64,000 nucleotides of DNA from Leptospiraceae bacterium. GTDB lineage: Bacteria; Spirochaetota; Leptospiria; Leptospirales; Leptospiraceae. Below the pieces are notes generated by a model that saw only the letters and a list, made by a program, of their open reading frames with translations, had not been told where the DNA came from and ran no database searches. Below, one piece after another: positions 1 to 8,638 of the stretch. The translations under genes and the position numbers were made by a program. The stretch covers positions 558,001 to 622,000 of the forward strand of contig JACKPA010000001.1 of NCBI GenBank assembly GCA_024233865.1, written 5' to 3'. Each line of letters begins with the position of its first letter. Position 1 is the stretch's first letter.

Positions 1-2
1 AA

Positions 3-89
3 TTTCAACAAGACATCAAATTCAAAATTCCGCCCTCTGTTTGCGTCGGAACATCAATCCACCAGAGGATTAGAATTGTATCCCGTTAA
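3..89 (+). CDS. Possible C-terminal end of a gene cut by the left window edge
   Basis: Frame 3 is open from the window edge to a TAA at 87-89 and reads FQQDIKFKIPPSVCVGTSIH followed by a basic tail. It looks like the last 28 residues of a plus-strand protein. No family can be assigned from so little sequence, and the open stretch could be chance. The next clear gene starts at 357 on the same strand. Confidence 0.25.
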   Translation, partial: FQQDIKFKIPPSVCVGTSIHQRIRIVSR

Positions 90-356
90 CAGCACTATTA
101 GGCTGCTAAAGCTAATTCGTTGTTTGCGTTTATTGTTTTGAAAGTTTTTAAGAGGACCTTCACCCCTACATGCCACTATACCCCGGACATCCAACAGTCG
201 AAACCAGTGTCGTCCCCATTTGCTTATTTGACGATACAACAAACCAGTTTGTTTTATATATATCGAACAAAAGTATAGATATATTAAGAAAAAATTATCG
301 TAGAAAAAGAAATACTTATATTTATTGAAAAAAACGAAAGGATTAAGAGTAATATT
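90..356. other. Non-coding stretch before the acyltransferase gene
   Basis: No convincing gene is seen here. A 109-codon minus-strand reading frame crosses the stretch, but it is rich in Phe, Tyr and Lys, lacks a ribosome binding site and resembles no known protein. The last 120 bases are very AT-rich and could hold the promoter of the gene at 357. Confidence 0.4.
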
Positions 357-1580
357 ATGTCTTCTGAACCGTTTATACCCCATAATTTTAACTATCCCTA
401 TATGTGGCTGATAGACTTTTCTCTCACAACTCTTTTAAGGACCGTTCATAACATCAGAGAAGTTCATATTAGCGAATCGGATAAGGAATTATTGCGTTCT
501 TTGAATAAAGAAAGGTTGATATACATTTCCAACCATCCTTCTATAAAGGAACCCCCCATAGCATATTATGTCGCTAATAAGATGGGAGCGAGGTTTTGTT
601 ATCTGGCTGGAAGGGAGATTTTTGACTGGGGAAATGGCTTTGTTGGAGTTGTACTAAAAAATATGGGAACTTATTCTATTTTAGAAGGGACTTTTGATAG
701 AGAGTCCCTGAAGGCTACCCGAAAAATTCTTTCTTCCGAAAAGGGTAAACTGGCACTTTTTCCCGAAGGGGAGCCGACATCTAATCAAAACGACACTATG
801 TTTCCTTTTCAACCAGGAGTAGCTCAATTGGCATTTTCAGGTTTGGAGGATACCAAAAAAGTAGAGCCCAATGCCAATATTTTTATTTTACCGGCTTTTG
901 TTAAATATCGGATGCAGGAAAGTTTGGATGATATGCAAAAGGATATAGAAAAATCCATAGAGCGATTGGAAGAAAAACTGAAGCTAAAGTTACTCCATGG
1001 TTCTTGGGTTGAACGCTTGATTGCCATTGGAGAAGCAGTTTTGTCTGATTTCGAGACAAAATTTTCGATCAAAAGTAATAAAAACGATTCTTTTAATGAT
1101 AGATTTGAAAATTTGAAAAATAGCGTATTGGATCAAATAGCAGATAAGCTTAGTCTCAAGAGATGGAATCTTAAAGACAGCACTGTGGAAAAATTACGAA
1201 AAATTCTTAGTTTGTATGATAGTGTTCACTATACGGATTCACAGAAAAATATCTCTAAGAAAGACGTAGAATGGGCAAGAAACTACTGTCAAAAAGTTTA
1301 TGACTTCATATCCATTGACTCCAATTATATTAAAGAATTACCGTCACCAGAAAGGATTTACGAATGGATATATCGGTTTGAATTGGAATTATTCGGGAGT
1401 TATAAACCACGCCCTATGTATGCGGTTGTAAGATTTGCAAAACCGGTCTCATTAGCTGACCATTATGCAAAATATAAAGAGGATAAAAAAAAGACAATGG
1501 ATACAATTATGTCGAACTTAAGAAAAGAAGTTGAATTTCTAATGGAAGAGGAAATAAAAAAATCGCTTAGGTTAGTATAA
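357..1580 (+). CDS. PlsC-like 1-acylglycerol-3-phosphate acyltransferase family protein
   Basis: This 407-residue protein carries an LPLAT/PlsC acyltransferase signature. The catalytic block NHPSIKEP (His60, with an acid five residues later) fits the HX4E/D motif, and FPEGEP at 135-140 is the second, substrate-binding motif. Members transfer fatty acyl chains from acyl-ACP or acyl-CoA to lysophospholipids or glycerol phosphate at the inner membrane. At 407 residues it is much longer than PlsC (about 240); the extra C-terminal half is helical and of unknown role, so the acceptor is uncertain. It stands alone and converges on aceE across a small inverted-repeat element. The family call is firm; the exact reaction is inferred. 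Confidence 0.75.
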   Translation: MSSEPFIPHNFNYPYMWLIDFSLTTLLRTVHNIREVHISESDKELLRSLNKERLIYISNHPSIKEPPIAYYVANKMGARFCYLAGREIFDWGNGFVGVVLKNMGTYSILEGTFDRESLKATRKILSSEKGKLALFPEGEPTSNQNDTMFPFQPGVAQLAFSGLEDTKKVEPNANIFILPAFVKYRMQESLDDMQKDIEKSIERLEEKLKLKLLHGSWVERLIAIGEAVLSDFETKFSIKSNKNDSFNDRFENLKNSVLDQIADKLSLKRWNLKDSTVEKLRKILSLYDSVHYTDSQKNISKKDVEWARNYCQKVYDFISIDSNYIKELPSPERIYEWIYRFELELFGSYKPRPMYAVVRFAKPVSLADHYAKYKEDKKKTMDTIMSNLRKEVEFLMEEEIKKSLRLV

Positions 1581-1628
1581 TGGTTAAAATATCAGCAAGT
1601 GTTGGTAATAATTTATTTAATTTTTAAA

Positions 1629-1729
1629 TTGACGTGAGTTAAGATACGACATTTTGATTTCTTAAAAACCAACTACAAGTTTCGGGTGAACCTCTGTGCT
1701 CACCCTTCCCTGCGTCTAACTCACATTAA
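1629..1729. repeat. MITE-like dispersed repeat (family A), copy 1
   Basis: A 101-bp element begins TTGACGTGAGTTAAGATACG and ends with the reverse complement of TTAATGTGAGTTAGACGC, giving imperfect terminal inverted repeats. The centre has a GGGTGAACCTCTGTGCTCAC hairpin. It fills the gap between the convergent acyltransferase and aceE stop codons, ending 8 bp before the aceE stop. It is related to the copies at 8458 and 15499 and may work as a bidirectional terminator. Confidence 0.7.
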
Positions 1730-1737
1730 AAAATAAC

Positions 1738-4413
1738 CTAAACTTTCAAAGGATTTGGTTTATCTGCATTTATGTTAAATTTCTGAATAGCTTTGCTCAC
1801 TGTAGACTCAGGCAGATGTCCCATATCAGCCAGAGCTTTGAGGGCAGCTATCACAACATAATAACGATCAACTTCAAAAAACTGTCTTAGCTTTTTCCTT
1901 GTGTCACTTCTTCCGTATCCGTCCGCTCCCAAAACAACGTATTTGGCTGGGACATAAGCCCGTATTTGATCAGCATAAACTTTCATATAGTCAGTAGAAG
2001 CAATGACAGGTCCTTCTCTATTCACCAAACACTCATGAACATAAGTGTGTTTAGGTTGATCTTCCGGATGGAGCATATTCCACCTTTCGACTTCCATACC
2101 TTCTCTTCTAAGCTCATTAAAGCTCGTCACACTCCAAATATCTGCAGCTACCTGAAAATCTTTCTCTAAAATTTCAGCAGCAGCAATTACCTCGTTTAAA
2201 ATACTACCACAACCAAGAAGTTGAACTTTGTTTGTAGAATCCAAATCGGATTGTTTAAATAAATACATTCCTTTCAAAATTCCTTCTGCGGAGCCTTCCG
2301 GCATATCAGGATGTTCGTAATTTTCGTTCATTACGGTGATGTAATAGTAGATGTTTTCTCCGTCTCCATACATTCTTTTGAGACCATTTTGGATTATTAC
2401 TGCTAATTCATAAGAGTAAGTCGGGTCATAAGAAATACAATTCGGAATAGTAGAAGCAAGTAAATGGCTATGACCGTCTTGGTGTTGTAAGCCCTCACCC
2501 GCCAAAGTAGTTCTGCCTGATGTTCCACCTAACAAAAAACCTTTGGCTTGGATGTCACCCGCAGCATAAGCCAAATCACCAATCCTTTGGAATCCGAACA
2601 TCGAATAAAAGATATAAAACGGAATCATATTGATTTTGTAGTTTGAATAAGCTGTTCCGGCAGCAATCCAAGAAGAAAAAGCTCCGGCTTCATTGATACC
2701 TTCTTCCAAAATTTGCCCTTTTTTGTCTTCTTTGTAATACATAACTTGGTCTCTATCTTGAGGAGTATAGAGTTGCCCAACAGAAGAATAGATACCAAAC
2801 TGGCGGAACAAACCTTCCATTCCAAAAGTTCTTGCTTCGTCAGGAATAATTGGAACAACATACTTTCCTATTTCCGGGTCTTTCAATAAATGGGTTAAAA
2901 TCTTCACAAAAGCCATTGTAGAAGAAATCGTACGGTCTTCTGTTCCCTGTAGCATGGGTGCAAAATCATTCAATTCCGGAATCTTGATAGGCTGAGCGTC
3001 CGTAGTTCGTGCCGGCAAGCTTCCTCCGAGAGCTTTTCGTCTTTCTTTTAAATATATAATTTCAGGGCTATCCTCTGCCGGTTTGTAAAAAGGAGCTTCC
3101 GAAATCTCATCATCCGAAATGGGAATATTAAACCTGTCTCGAAAAGAACGGATTGCTTTATCTCCCATCTTTTTTTGTTGGTGAGTGATGTTTTGACCTT
3201 CACCAGCAATTCCCATTCCAAATCCTTTTATGGTTTTGGCAAGAATTACAGTGGGTTGTCCGGTGTGTTTCATGGCGGCAGAGTAGGCAGCATAAACTTT
3301 GTGGGGATCAAGACCACCTCTGTTCAATCTCCATATATCCTCATCAGACATATTGGCAACCATTTCCAGCAATTCGGGATATTTACCAAAAAAGTGCTCT
3401 CTTACATAAGCCGCGTCTCTAGACCGGAAGGTTTGGTAGTCCCCATCTAGAGCTTCTTCCATGCGCTTATAAAGTATGCCTGTCTTGTCTTTTAAAAAGA
3501 GCTTATCCCAATAGGATCCCCAAATAACCTTGATTACATTCCAACCTGCTCCTCGGAAAACACCTTCCAATTCTTGGATAATTTTTCCATTTCCCCTAAC
3601 AGGACCGTCCAAACGTTGAAGGTTACAATTGACGACAAAAACCAAATTGTCCAGTTTTTCCCGACCAGCAAGTGAAATCGCACCCAATGATTCCGGTTCA
3701 TCACTTTCACCATCTCCCATAAAAGCCCAAACCTTCCTACCCTGAGTATTTGATATTTCTCTGTCATTCAAATACTTCATAAAACGAGCTTGGTAAATCG
3801 CCTGGATAGGACCTAATCCCATGGATACAGTTGGAAATTGCCAAAAATTAGGCATAAGCCATGGATGTGGATAGGATGATAGACCTCCGCCGTCTACTTC
3901 TTGTCTGAATTTATGCAAATCGTCATCAGATAATCTACCCTCCAAAAAAGCAAGGGAATAGATGCCTGGAGCAGAATGACCCTGGATGAAAACCAAATCA
4001 CCTCCATGATTCTCGGAAGGTGCGTGAAAAAAATGTAAAAAACCAACATCATACAAAGTCGCTGCCGAAGCATAAGAAGCGATATGTCCTCCTAATTCGG
4101 AAGAGCTTCTGTTCGCCTGGACGACCATTGCCATTGCATTCCAGCGAATCAGTGAACTGATCCTTTTTTCAATGGCGACATCACCAGGGATTTTGTCTTC
4201 TTTATTGACAGGAATTGTATTTACATAGGCTGTATTTGCTGAAAATGGCAAATACGCTCCCGATCTTCTCGCTTTATCTATCAGTTTTTCTAAAATAAAG
4301 TGAGCTCTTTCTGGTCCTTCTATTTCAATAATAGATTCAATGGAATCTATCCAGTCCCTCGTTTCTTCCGGATCGCTATCATTCTGCAAAAGATGTTGGT
4401 TTGTTTGAGTCAT
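1738..4413 (-). CDS. aceE: Pyruvate dehydrogenase E1 component, homodimeric type
   Basis: This 891-residue protein is the thiamine-diphosphate-dependent E1 that decarboxylates pyruvate and passes the acetyl group to lipoyl-E2 in the pyruvate dehydrogenase complex. The TPP-binding motif runs from GDGESDEP at 233-240 to NCN at 262-264. The early GGHIASYASAATLYDVGF block and the length match the homodimeric AceE family (about 890 residues), not the alpha/beta type. It is monocistronic here: no E2 (aceF) or lipoamide dehydrogenase gene is nearby, so its partners must be encoded elsewhere. The ATG at 4413 gives an N-terminus typical of AceE. Confidence 0.96.
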   Translation of the reverse strand: MTQTNQHLLQNDSDPEETRDWIDSIESIIEIEGPERAHFILEKLIDKARRSGAYLPFSANTAYVNTIPVNKEDKIPGDVAIEKRISSLIRWNAMAMVVQANRSSSELGGHIASYASAATLYDVGFLHFFHAPSENHGGDLVFIQGHSAPGIYSLAFLEGRLSDDDLHKFRQEVDGGGLSSYPHPWLMPNFWQFPTVSMGLGPIQAIYQARFMKYLNDREISNTQGRKVWAFMGDGESDEPESLGAISLAGREKLDNLVFVVNCNLQRLDGPVRGNGKIIQELEGVFRGAGWNVIKVIWGSYWDKLFLKDKTGILYKRMEEALDGDYQTFRSRDAAYVREHFFGKYPELLEMVANMSDEDIWRLNRGGLDPHKVYAAYSAAMKHTGQPTVILAKTIKGFGMGIAGEGQNITHQQKKMGDKAIRSFRDRFNIPISDDEISEAPFYKPAEDSPEIIYLKERRKALGGSLPARTTDAQPIKIPELNDFAPMLQGTEDRTISSTMAFVKILTHLLKDPEIGKYVVPIIPDEARTFGMEGLFRQFGIYSSVGQLYTPQDRDQVMYYKEDKKGQILEEGINEAGAFSSWIAAGTAYSNYKINMIPFYIFYSMFGFQRIGDLAYAAGDIQAKGFLLGGTSGRTTLAGEGLQHQDGHSHLLASTIPNCISYDPTYSYELAVIIQNGLKRMYGDGENIYYYITVMNENYEHPDMPEGSAEGILKGMYLFKQSDLDSTNKVQLLGCGSILNEVIAAAEILEKDFQVAADIWSVTSFNELRREGMEVERWNMLHPEDQPKHTYVHECLVNREGPVIASTDYMKVYADQIRAYVPAKYVVLGADGYGRSDTRKKLRQFFEVDRYYVVIAALKALADMGHLPESTVSKAIQKFNINADKPNPLKV

Positions 4414-4753
4414 TCTTTCCTTCCAAATTTTGATAAGTTTGTAGTTTATGATTATAAGCTTTTATAGGCTATAAAAGCAAAAATGGAAAGTCAAGAAAAT
4501 TATGTAGGGTTAAATATATTTTCTTTAATCATATCAATGACTTTTTTGAACTTCATCCGATTGTAACATTTGGACGTGACTAGTAATAAAAGGAAATATC
4601 TAATTTTTTTAAAATTAGAATTATTTAAATATTTAACCTACATATTTAACCTTGGCAGGTTTGGTGTAATTTCTATCGTGGAAAGCAGTTTAAGCTATGA
4701 TAGTCGGTTTGGCTTCGGTTTATCGGGGTAGAATTTTTATATAGAGCAAATTT
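4414..4753. promoter_or_regulatory. 340-bp divergent intergenic region between aceE and slyD
   Basis: The stretch is AT-rich, has no gene, and must contain the promoters of both divergent genes. I could not assign -35/-10 boxes or a known operator with confidence. A short repeat of the phrase tatttaacct occurs twice near 4629-4650. Confidence 0.45.
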
Positions 4754-5236
4754 ATGAAAATAGAAAATAACTCAGTAGTTTCTTTCGAATATACTTTAAA
4801 AGATTCGGAAGGAAATTTAATAGATTCTTCAGAAGGCGAGTCTCTCTCTTACATACAGGGGACGGGCAACATCATAATCGGGCTTGAAAATGAAATGCAA
4901 GGAAGACAATCTGGAGATCAATTCAAAGTGTCCATTCCGGCTAAAGATGGATATGGCGAATACAAAGAGGAATTGGTTCAAAAAGTACCTAAGCAATACT
5001 TTGATGAAAATTTAACAATCGCGCCTGGTATGCAATTCCAAACTCAAAATGACGGACAACTTCAAATCTTAACGGTTTTAGAAGTAGAGAATGAAAACGT
5101 AATCATGGACGGAAATCATCCACTGGCTGGCTTTGACTTAAACTTTGACGTAAAAATTACTGAAGTTCGAAGCGCAACAGAAGAGGAATTAGAACATGGT
5201 CACGTCCACGGACCTGGCGGACACCACCATCATTAA
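4754..5236 (+). CDS. slyD: FKBP-type peptidyl-prolyl isomerase, SlyD-like
   Basis: This 160-residue cytoplasmic protein has the SlyD layout: an FKBP half (VSFEYTLKDSEGNLIDSSEG at the start, LENEMQGRQSGDQFKVSIPA after it), an inserted IF chaperone domain at about 70-125 (VPKQYFD, GMQFQTQ), and a short metal-binding tail ending HGHVHGPGGHHHH. SlyD proteins catalyse prolyl cis-trans isomerisation, act as chaperones and bind Ni(II), supplying nickel to hydrogenase or urease assembly. No nickel enzyme is evident nearby; the hydrogenase-like operon downstream has lost its nickel ligands. It is transcribed alone, divergently from aceE. Confidence 0.9.
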   Translation: MKIENNSVVSFEYTLKDSEGNLIDSSEGESLSYIQGTGNIIIGLENEMQGRQSGDQFKVSIPAKDGYGEYKEELVQKVPKQYFDENLTIAPGMQFQTQNDGQLQILTVLEVENENVIMDGNHPLAGFDLNFDVKITEVRSATEEELEHGHVHGPGGHHHH

Positions 5237-5330
5237 TCTAAGTTGAAGCCAAAGACGAATTAGACAATGAATTTAGCCAAAAATACTTAAGTTAGTATTT
5301 TATAGTTCTATAAACAAAATAGGAAATTTC

Positions 5331-6581
5331 ATGTGGTCGACAATAGTTACTTTTTTTAATAGCCCTGAAACTCAAAAAATGCTTATAGTTTTTGCATCAG
5401 TCCTTGTTACTTGCTCTTTTGTAGGTTGGATAACAAACTGGCTTGCCATAAAAATGATATTTCATCCTGCAGAATTTATTGGTATAAAAAAATTAGGCTG
5501 GCAAGGGATTATTCCGCACCACGCTCTAAAAATGAGTGGACTTATATCCCGAATTCTTACAGAAAGGTTGGTGAAACCCCATGAACTGTATTCTCGTATT
5601 GAACCACAGGAAATTACCAAACAAATCCAAGACCTCATTGATATCAAAGCCCAGGAGATTGTAGAGGACATTTTAGCAAATGAAAACAAGCTTATATGGA
5701 GTTTGTTACCGGAGACTTTTAAAAAAGCACTAGTTGATGAAGTTAAAAAGGATATTCCGGCTCAAATTACCGAAATTTATAAGTCTTTTGGAGAGGACCT
5801 TGATAATGTTTTGGAGTTTGAGGAAATCATTCGGGCTTCTTTGAGTGGAAAAAAAACGTCTGTTTTAATTGAGATGTTTCAAAGATGTGGTGCTCCGGAG
5901 TTTCGCTTTATTGTGGTTTCGGGAATTTATTTTGGCTTTTTGATAGGCCTTATACAGTGTGCTTTTATCAATTTTCTCGGACAATGGTGGACAATGCCCA
6001 TTATGGGCGTGATAGTTGGCTATGTCACTAATTGGCTTGCTTTGCAAATGATCTTTAAACCTTTGGAGCCTAAGCGATTCTTTTTTGTTTTTAAATACCA
6101 AGGCTTATTTTTGAAGAGGCAGGTGGAAGTTTCTAAGGAATTTGCCAATGTTGTCTCCCACAATGTTTTAAATACTGAGAATTTGATTCGTTTGATTTTT
6201 ACTGGAAAGGGAGGTGATCTTTTGATTAAATTAGTTATTCAAAGGGCACAAAAATTTGTGAACGAAAAAATGATTGAGAAAGCACCCCTGATGCCCGTTT
6301 TGATTGGTTCTCAAAAACTAAAACAAATCAAAGAGCAGGTTGCAGAAAAATTGATTTGGATTTTACCGGATATAGCGAATCGAATTCAAACTTATTTGAC
6401 TGATTCCTTGCAAATAGAGTCTACAATTTCTTCCAGGCTTTCCGTTCTTCCCAAGTCTGAATTTGAAGAGTTGCTTCATTCCGTTTTTAAAGAAGATGAA
6501 TATACTCTAATTGCACTAGGAGCGATATTAGGTGGAGTTGCCGGTTTGATTCAAGCATATATTGTATTTTTTAACGGTTAG
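5331..6581 (+). CDS. DUF445 family membrane protein
   Basis: This 416-residue protein has an N-terminal membrane segment (about 17-40) followed by the DUF445 hallmark GWITNWLAIKMIFHP, repeated in the middle as GYVTNWLALQMIFKP at about 230, and a C-terminal membrane helix (ALGAILGGVAGLIQAYIVFF). The two related halves suggest internal duplication. The molecular function of DUF445 is unknown; YheB in Bacillus belongs to the family. It lies 94 bp after slyD on the same strand and ends 2 bp from the convergent riboflavin synthase gene. Confidence 0.82.
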   Translation: MWSTIVTFFNSPETQKMLIVFASVLVTCSFVGWITNWLAIKMIFHPAEFIGIKKLGWQGIIPHHALKMSGLISRILTERLVKPHELYSRIEPQEITKQIQDLIDIKAQEIVEDILANENKLIWSLLPETFKKALVDEVKKDIPAQITEIYKSFGEDLDNVLEFEEIIRASLSGKKTSVLIEMFQRCGAPEFRFIVVSGIYFGFLIGLIQCAFINFLGQWWTMPIMGVIVGYVTNWLALQMIFKPLEPKRFFFVFKYQGLFLKRQVEVSKEFANVVSHNVLNTENLIRLIFTGKGGDLLIKLVIQRAQKFVNEKMIEKAPLMPVLIGSQKLKQIKEQVAEKLIWILPDIANRIQTYLTDSLQIESTISSRLSVLPKSEFEELLHSVFKEDEYTLIALGAILGGVAGLIQAYIVFFNG

Positions 6582-6583
6582 TT

Positions 6584-7183
6584 TCATTTGACAATTAGCT
6601 TTTCCAAATGCCTTGCTATCAAATCAACTTCTACGTTTACCCGTCTTCCTATATTCCAATTTTGTGCGTTTGTTTTTTTAAGCGTTTCCGGAATCAATAC
6701 CAATTCAATTTTTGAACTTTCTATGGATACAACCGTTAAAGAAATCCCGTCAATGGAGATACTACCTTTCATAACAACATATTTTGTCAATTCATCCGGA
6801 CAACGAACAAAAAAGACTTCTACTTTTCCATTGTCTCGAACATCCCTTGATAAAATTTCCCCTACTCCATCTATGTGACCTTGTACAATATGTCCTCCAA
6901 ACCTTTGATTCGCTTTCATGGCTCTTTCCAAATTTACTAAATCACCTGGTTGCAAGTCTCCTAAATTTGTCAGTTCTAAAGTTTTGTAAGAAGAATAAAA
7001 CCCAAAGCGTTTTCCACCGTTTTGCAATTCGGTAACAGTATGACAAGCTCCGTTAATTGAAATGGAATCTCCGATTTTGAGATCATTTTCTTCTAAAATT
7101 GCCTCTATAAGAAATTCACATCCCTCTTTGGTGTTAGACTTTTGAATCAAAGCTCCTGTTATTTCAACCAATCCTGTAAACAT
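6584..7183 (-). CDS. ribE: Riboflavin synthase, alpha subunit
   Basis: This 199-residue enzyme dismutates two 6,7-dimethyl-8-ribityllumazine molecules into riboflavin. It begins with the invariant MFTGLVE and contains two lumazine-binding repeats: GDSISINGACHTV in the first half, and MKGSISIDGISLTV with the HIVQGHIDGVG block in the second. The length is normal. The start codon abuts the stop of ribD at 7184, so the two are co-transcribed as ribD-ribE. No other riboflavin genes (ribA/B, ribH) are adjacent. Confidence 0.96.
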   Translation of the reverse strand: MFTGLVEITGALIQKSNTKEGCEFLIEAILEENDLKIGDSISINGACHTVTELQNGGKRFGFYSSYKTLELTNLGDLQPGDLVNLERAMKANQRFGGHIVQGHIDGVGEILSRDVRDNGKVEVFFVRCPDELTKYVVMKGSISIDGISLTVVSIESSKIELVLIPETLKKTNAQNWNIGRRVNVEVDLIARHLEKLIVK

Positions 7184-8422
7184 TTAATCTCCTTTTTGGT
7201 ATATATTCCAAGTATCTACACTGGCAATTCCAGAAAAAGCCATTTTTAATCCACTAACATCTAATTTTGGTTTGATTCCATCTTCTAATTGTGATTTTGT
7301 GCAAATCAAAGCTATCGAATCCATGGTTTGAAGTTCTTTAGAAAAAGTAGAATACATTAAATTCCCACCTTCCACAAGCAGGGTGTTTATTCCTATTTCG
7401 CTAAGTCGTTTGGTAATTGTAAGGTACAAATCTTCTTGGGAAACAAATTCGGGAGGAATATAAGAAAGCTCTTTTAGTCGAGCAAGCTCTCTTGAAAGGT
7501 ATACGTTTTCCAATGAAAGTAAAATGAAAAAAAGGGTTCTTCTGGTTCCATAAAAATAATTAATCGTTTTTTGCCGTTTGAGGAATTTTTCCGGTGGTAA
7601 TCTATTTGAATTCAGCACAAAAACCCTAAAAGGTTGGTAAGAGGAAAGATGATCACAGTGAAATTTTACAACTTCAGGTTCTTTGGAATACTGAAACAAA
7701 GATTTAAAAAATAGTTCTTCTGAGTCATTTTTTTCTTGGGCATTTTTGAGAGTTTTCACTCCTCTTAAATTACATTTTGGCTCATCGTGAAAAATTGTGC
7801 CTGGACCAACCAAAACTGCGTCGAGTTTTGCTCTCAAAAACTGGGTTAAGTTGTTTGACTCATTACACGAAAGAGGATGCCAGAATTTGTCTTTCCTTGC
7901 AAAATAACCTTCTTCCGAAAGGGCTGACTTAATCCATATACTGGGTCGATTTTGCTTTATTCTACTAAAAAAACCGGAAAGAAATCTGTTTGCAATTTTT
8001 TCAATTTCCGAATTCTGAACAATAGTAATTCCCATTGCTTCACATTCTTGCAAACCGTCCCTTTTTTGCACAAGGGGATTCGGGTCTCTCATTCCATAAA
8101 CCAAAGCCTTTGGTTTATGCTGCAAAATCAAGTCCAAGCAAGGAGGTGTCTTCCCATAGTGACTACAAGGCTCTAAAGTGACAAAAACGACATGTGGTAT
8201 TTCCTTATTGGAAAAGTTTCTGTAAGCTTCCCTTTCTGCATGATTTTCGCCCGTTTTTTGAGTAAAACCTTTTGATAGAACATTACCGTTTAAGTCCGTG
8301 ATAACACAAGCTACGGGAGGATTAGGAGAAGAATATCCCATGGATAAAAAAGACAACCGAGTAAGCACATCCAGGACATTCTGAAACTTAGAAGAAGAAA
8401 TATTTAACATTTTAATTACCAT
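7184..8422 (-). CDS. ribD: Bifunctional riboflavin biosynthesis deaminase/reductase
   Basis: This 412-residue protein has an N-terminal CMP/dCMP-deaminase-type domain with zinc ligands HAE (in GENHAEREAYRNF) and PCSHYGKTPPC, preceded by the usual NPPVACVI. The C-terminal half is the RibD-C reductase (LLVEGGNLMYSTF near the end). It deaminates and then reduces the pyrimidine intermediate in riboflavin synthesis. Compared with typical RibD (about 370) it has an extended, divergent middle (about 215-300), which may be a lineage-specific insertion. It is followed directly by ribE. An RFN (FMN) riboswitch was not recognised upstream; that gap holds a MITE-like repeat. Confidence 0.92.
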   Translation of the reverse strand: MVIKMLNISSSKFQNVLDVLTRLSFLSMGYSSPNPPVACVITDLNGNVLSKGFTQKTGENHAEREAYRNFSNKEIPHVVFVTLEPCSHYGKTPPCLDLILQHKPKALVYGMRDPNPLVQKRDGLQECEAMGITIVQNSEIEKIANRFLSGFFSRIKQNRPSIWIKSALSEEGYFARKDKFWHPLSCNESNNLTQFLRAKLDAVLVGPGTIFHDEPKCNLRGVKTLKNAQEKNDSEELFFKSLFQYSKEPEVVKFHCDHLSSYQPFRVFVLNSNRLPPEKFLKRQKTINYFYGTRRTLFFILLSLENVYLSRELARLKELSYIPPEFVSQEDLYLTITKRLSEIGINTLLVEGGNLMYSTFSKELQTMDSIALICTKSQLEDGIKPKLDVSGLKMAFSGIASVDTWNIYQKGD

Positions 8423-8457
8423 TAGAAAATTTTCTACTTCATTTCTGCTTTATTAAT

Positions 8458-8617
8458 TAAAGTGAGTTCGATATAACATTTTTATTTTCACTGAAAGGGC
8501 AACCACCGGGGGATTGCCCCTACAAAGCCTGTGGTATTTTCGGGCGTAGGGGTGAACCCCTGTGTTCACCCTTCTTATTTTTATAACATTATTCCTTATG
8601 TCGAAACTCACGTTAAT
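8458..8617. repeat. MITE-like dispersed repeat (family A), copy 2, full length
   Basis: This 160-bp element lies between the ribD start and the stop of the flavoprotein gene. Its ends are TTAAAGTGAGTTCGATATAA and, on the other strand, TTAACGTGAGTTTCGACATAA less the last base, flanked by extra TTA/TTAA bases. It holds two hairpins: GGGCAACC..GATTGCCC and GGGTGAACCCCTGTGTTCAC. The longer copy shows that family A carries one or two internal hairpins. Confidence 0.75.
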
Positions 8618-8638
8618 TAAAGTCCAATGTCTATCATC

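Noticed and set aside
54..383. 109-codon minus-strand reading frame
   Set aside because: Low-complexity, Phe/Tyr/Lys-rich translation, no ribosome site, overlaps the start of a real gene on the other strand.
1738..4413. Transketolase or 2-oxoglutarate dehydrogenase instead of aceE
   Set aside because: Length, the GGHIASYASAATLYDVGF block and the overall pattern match homodimeric pyruvate dehydrogenase E1.
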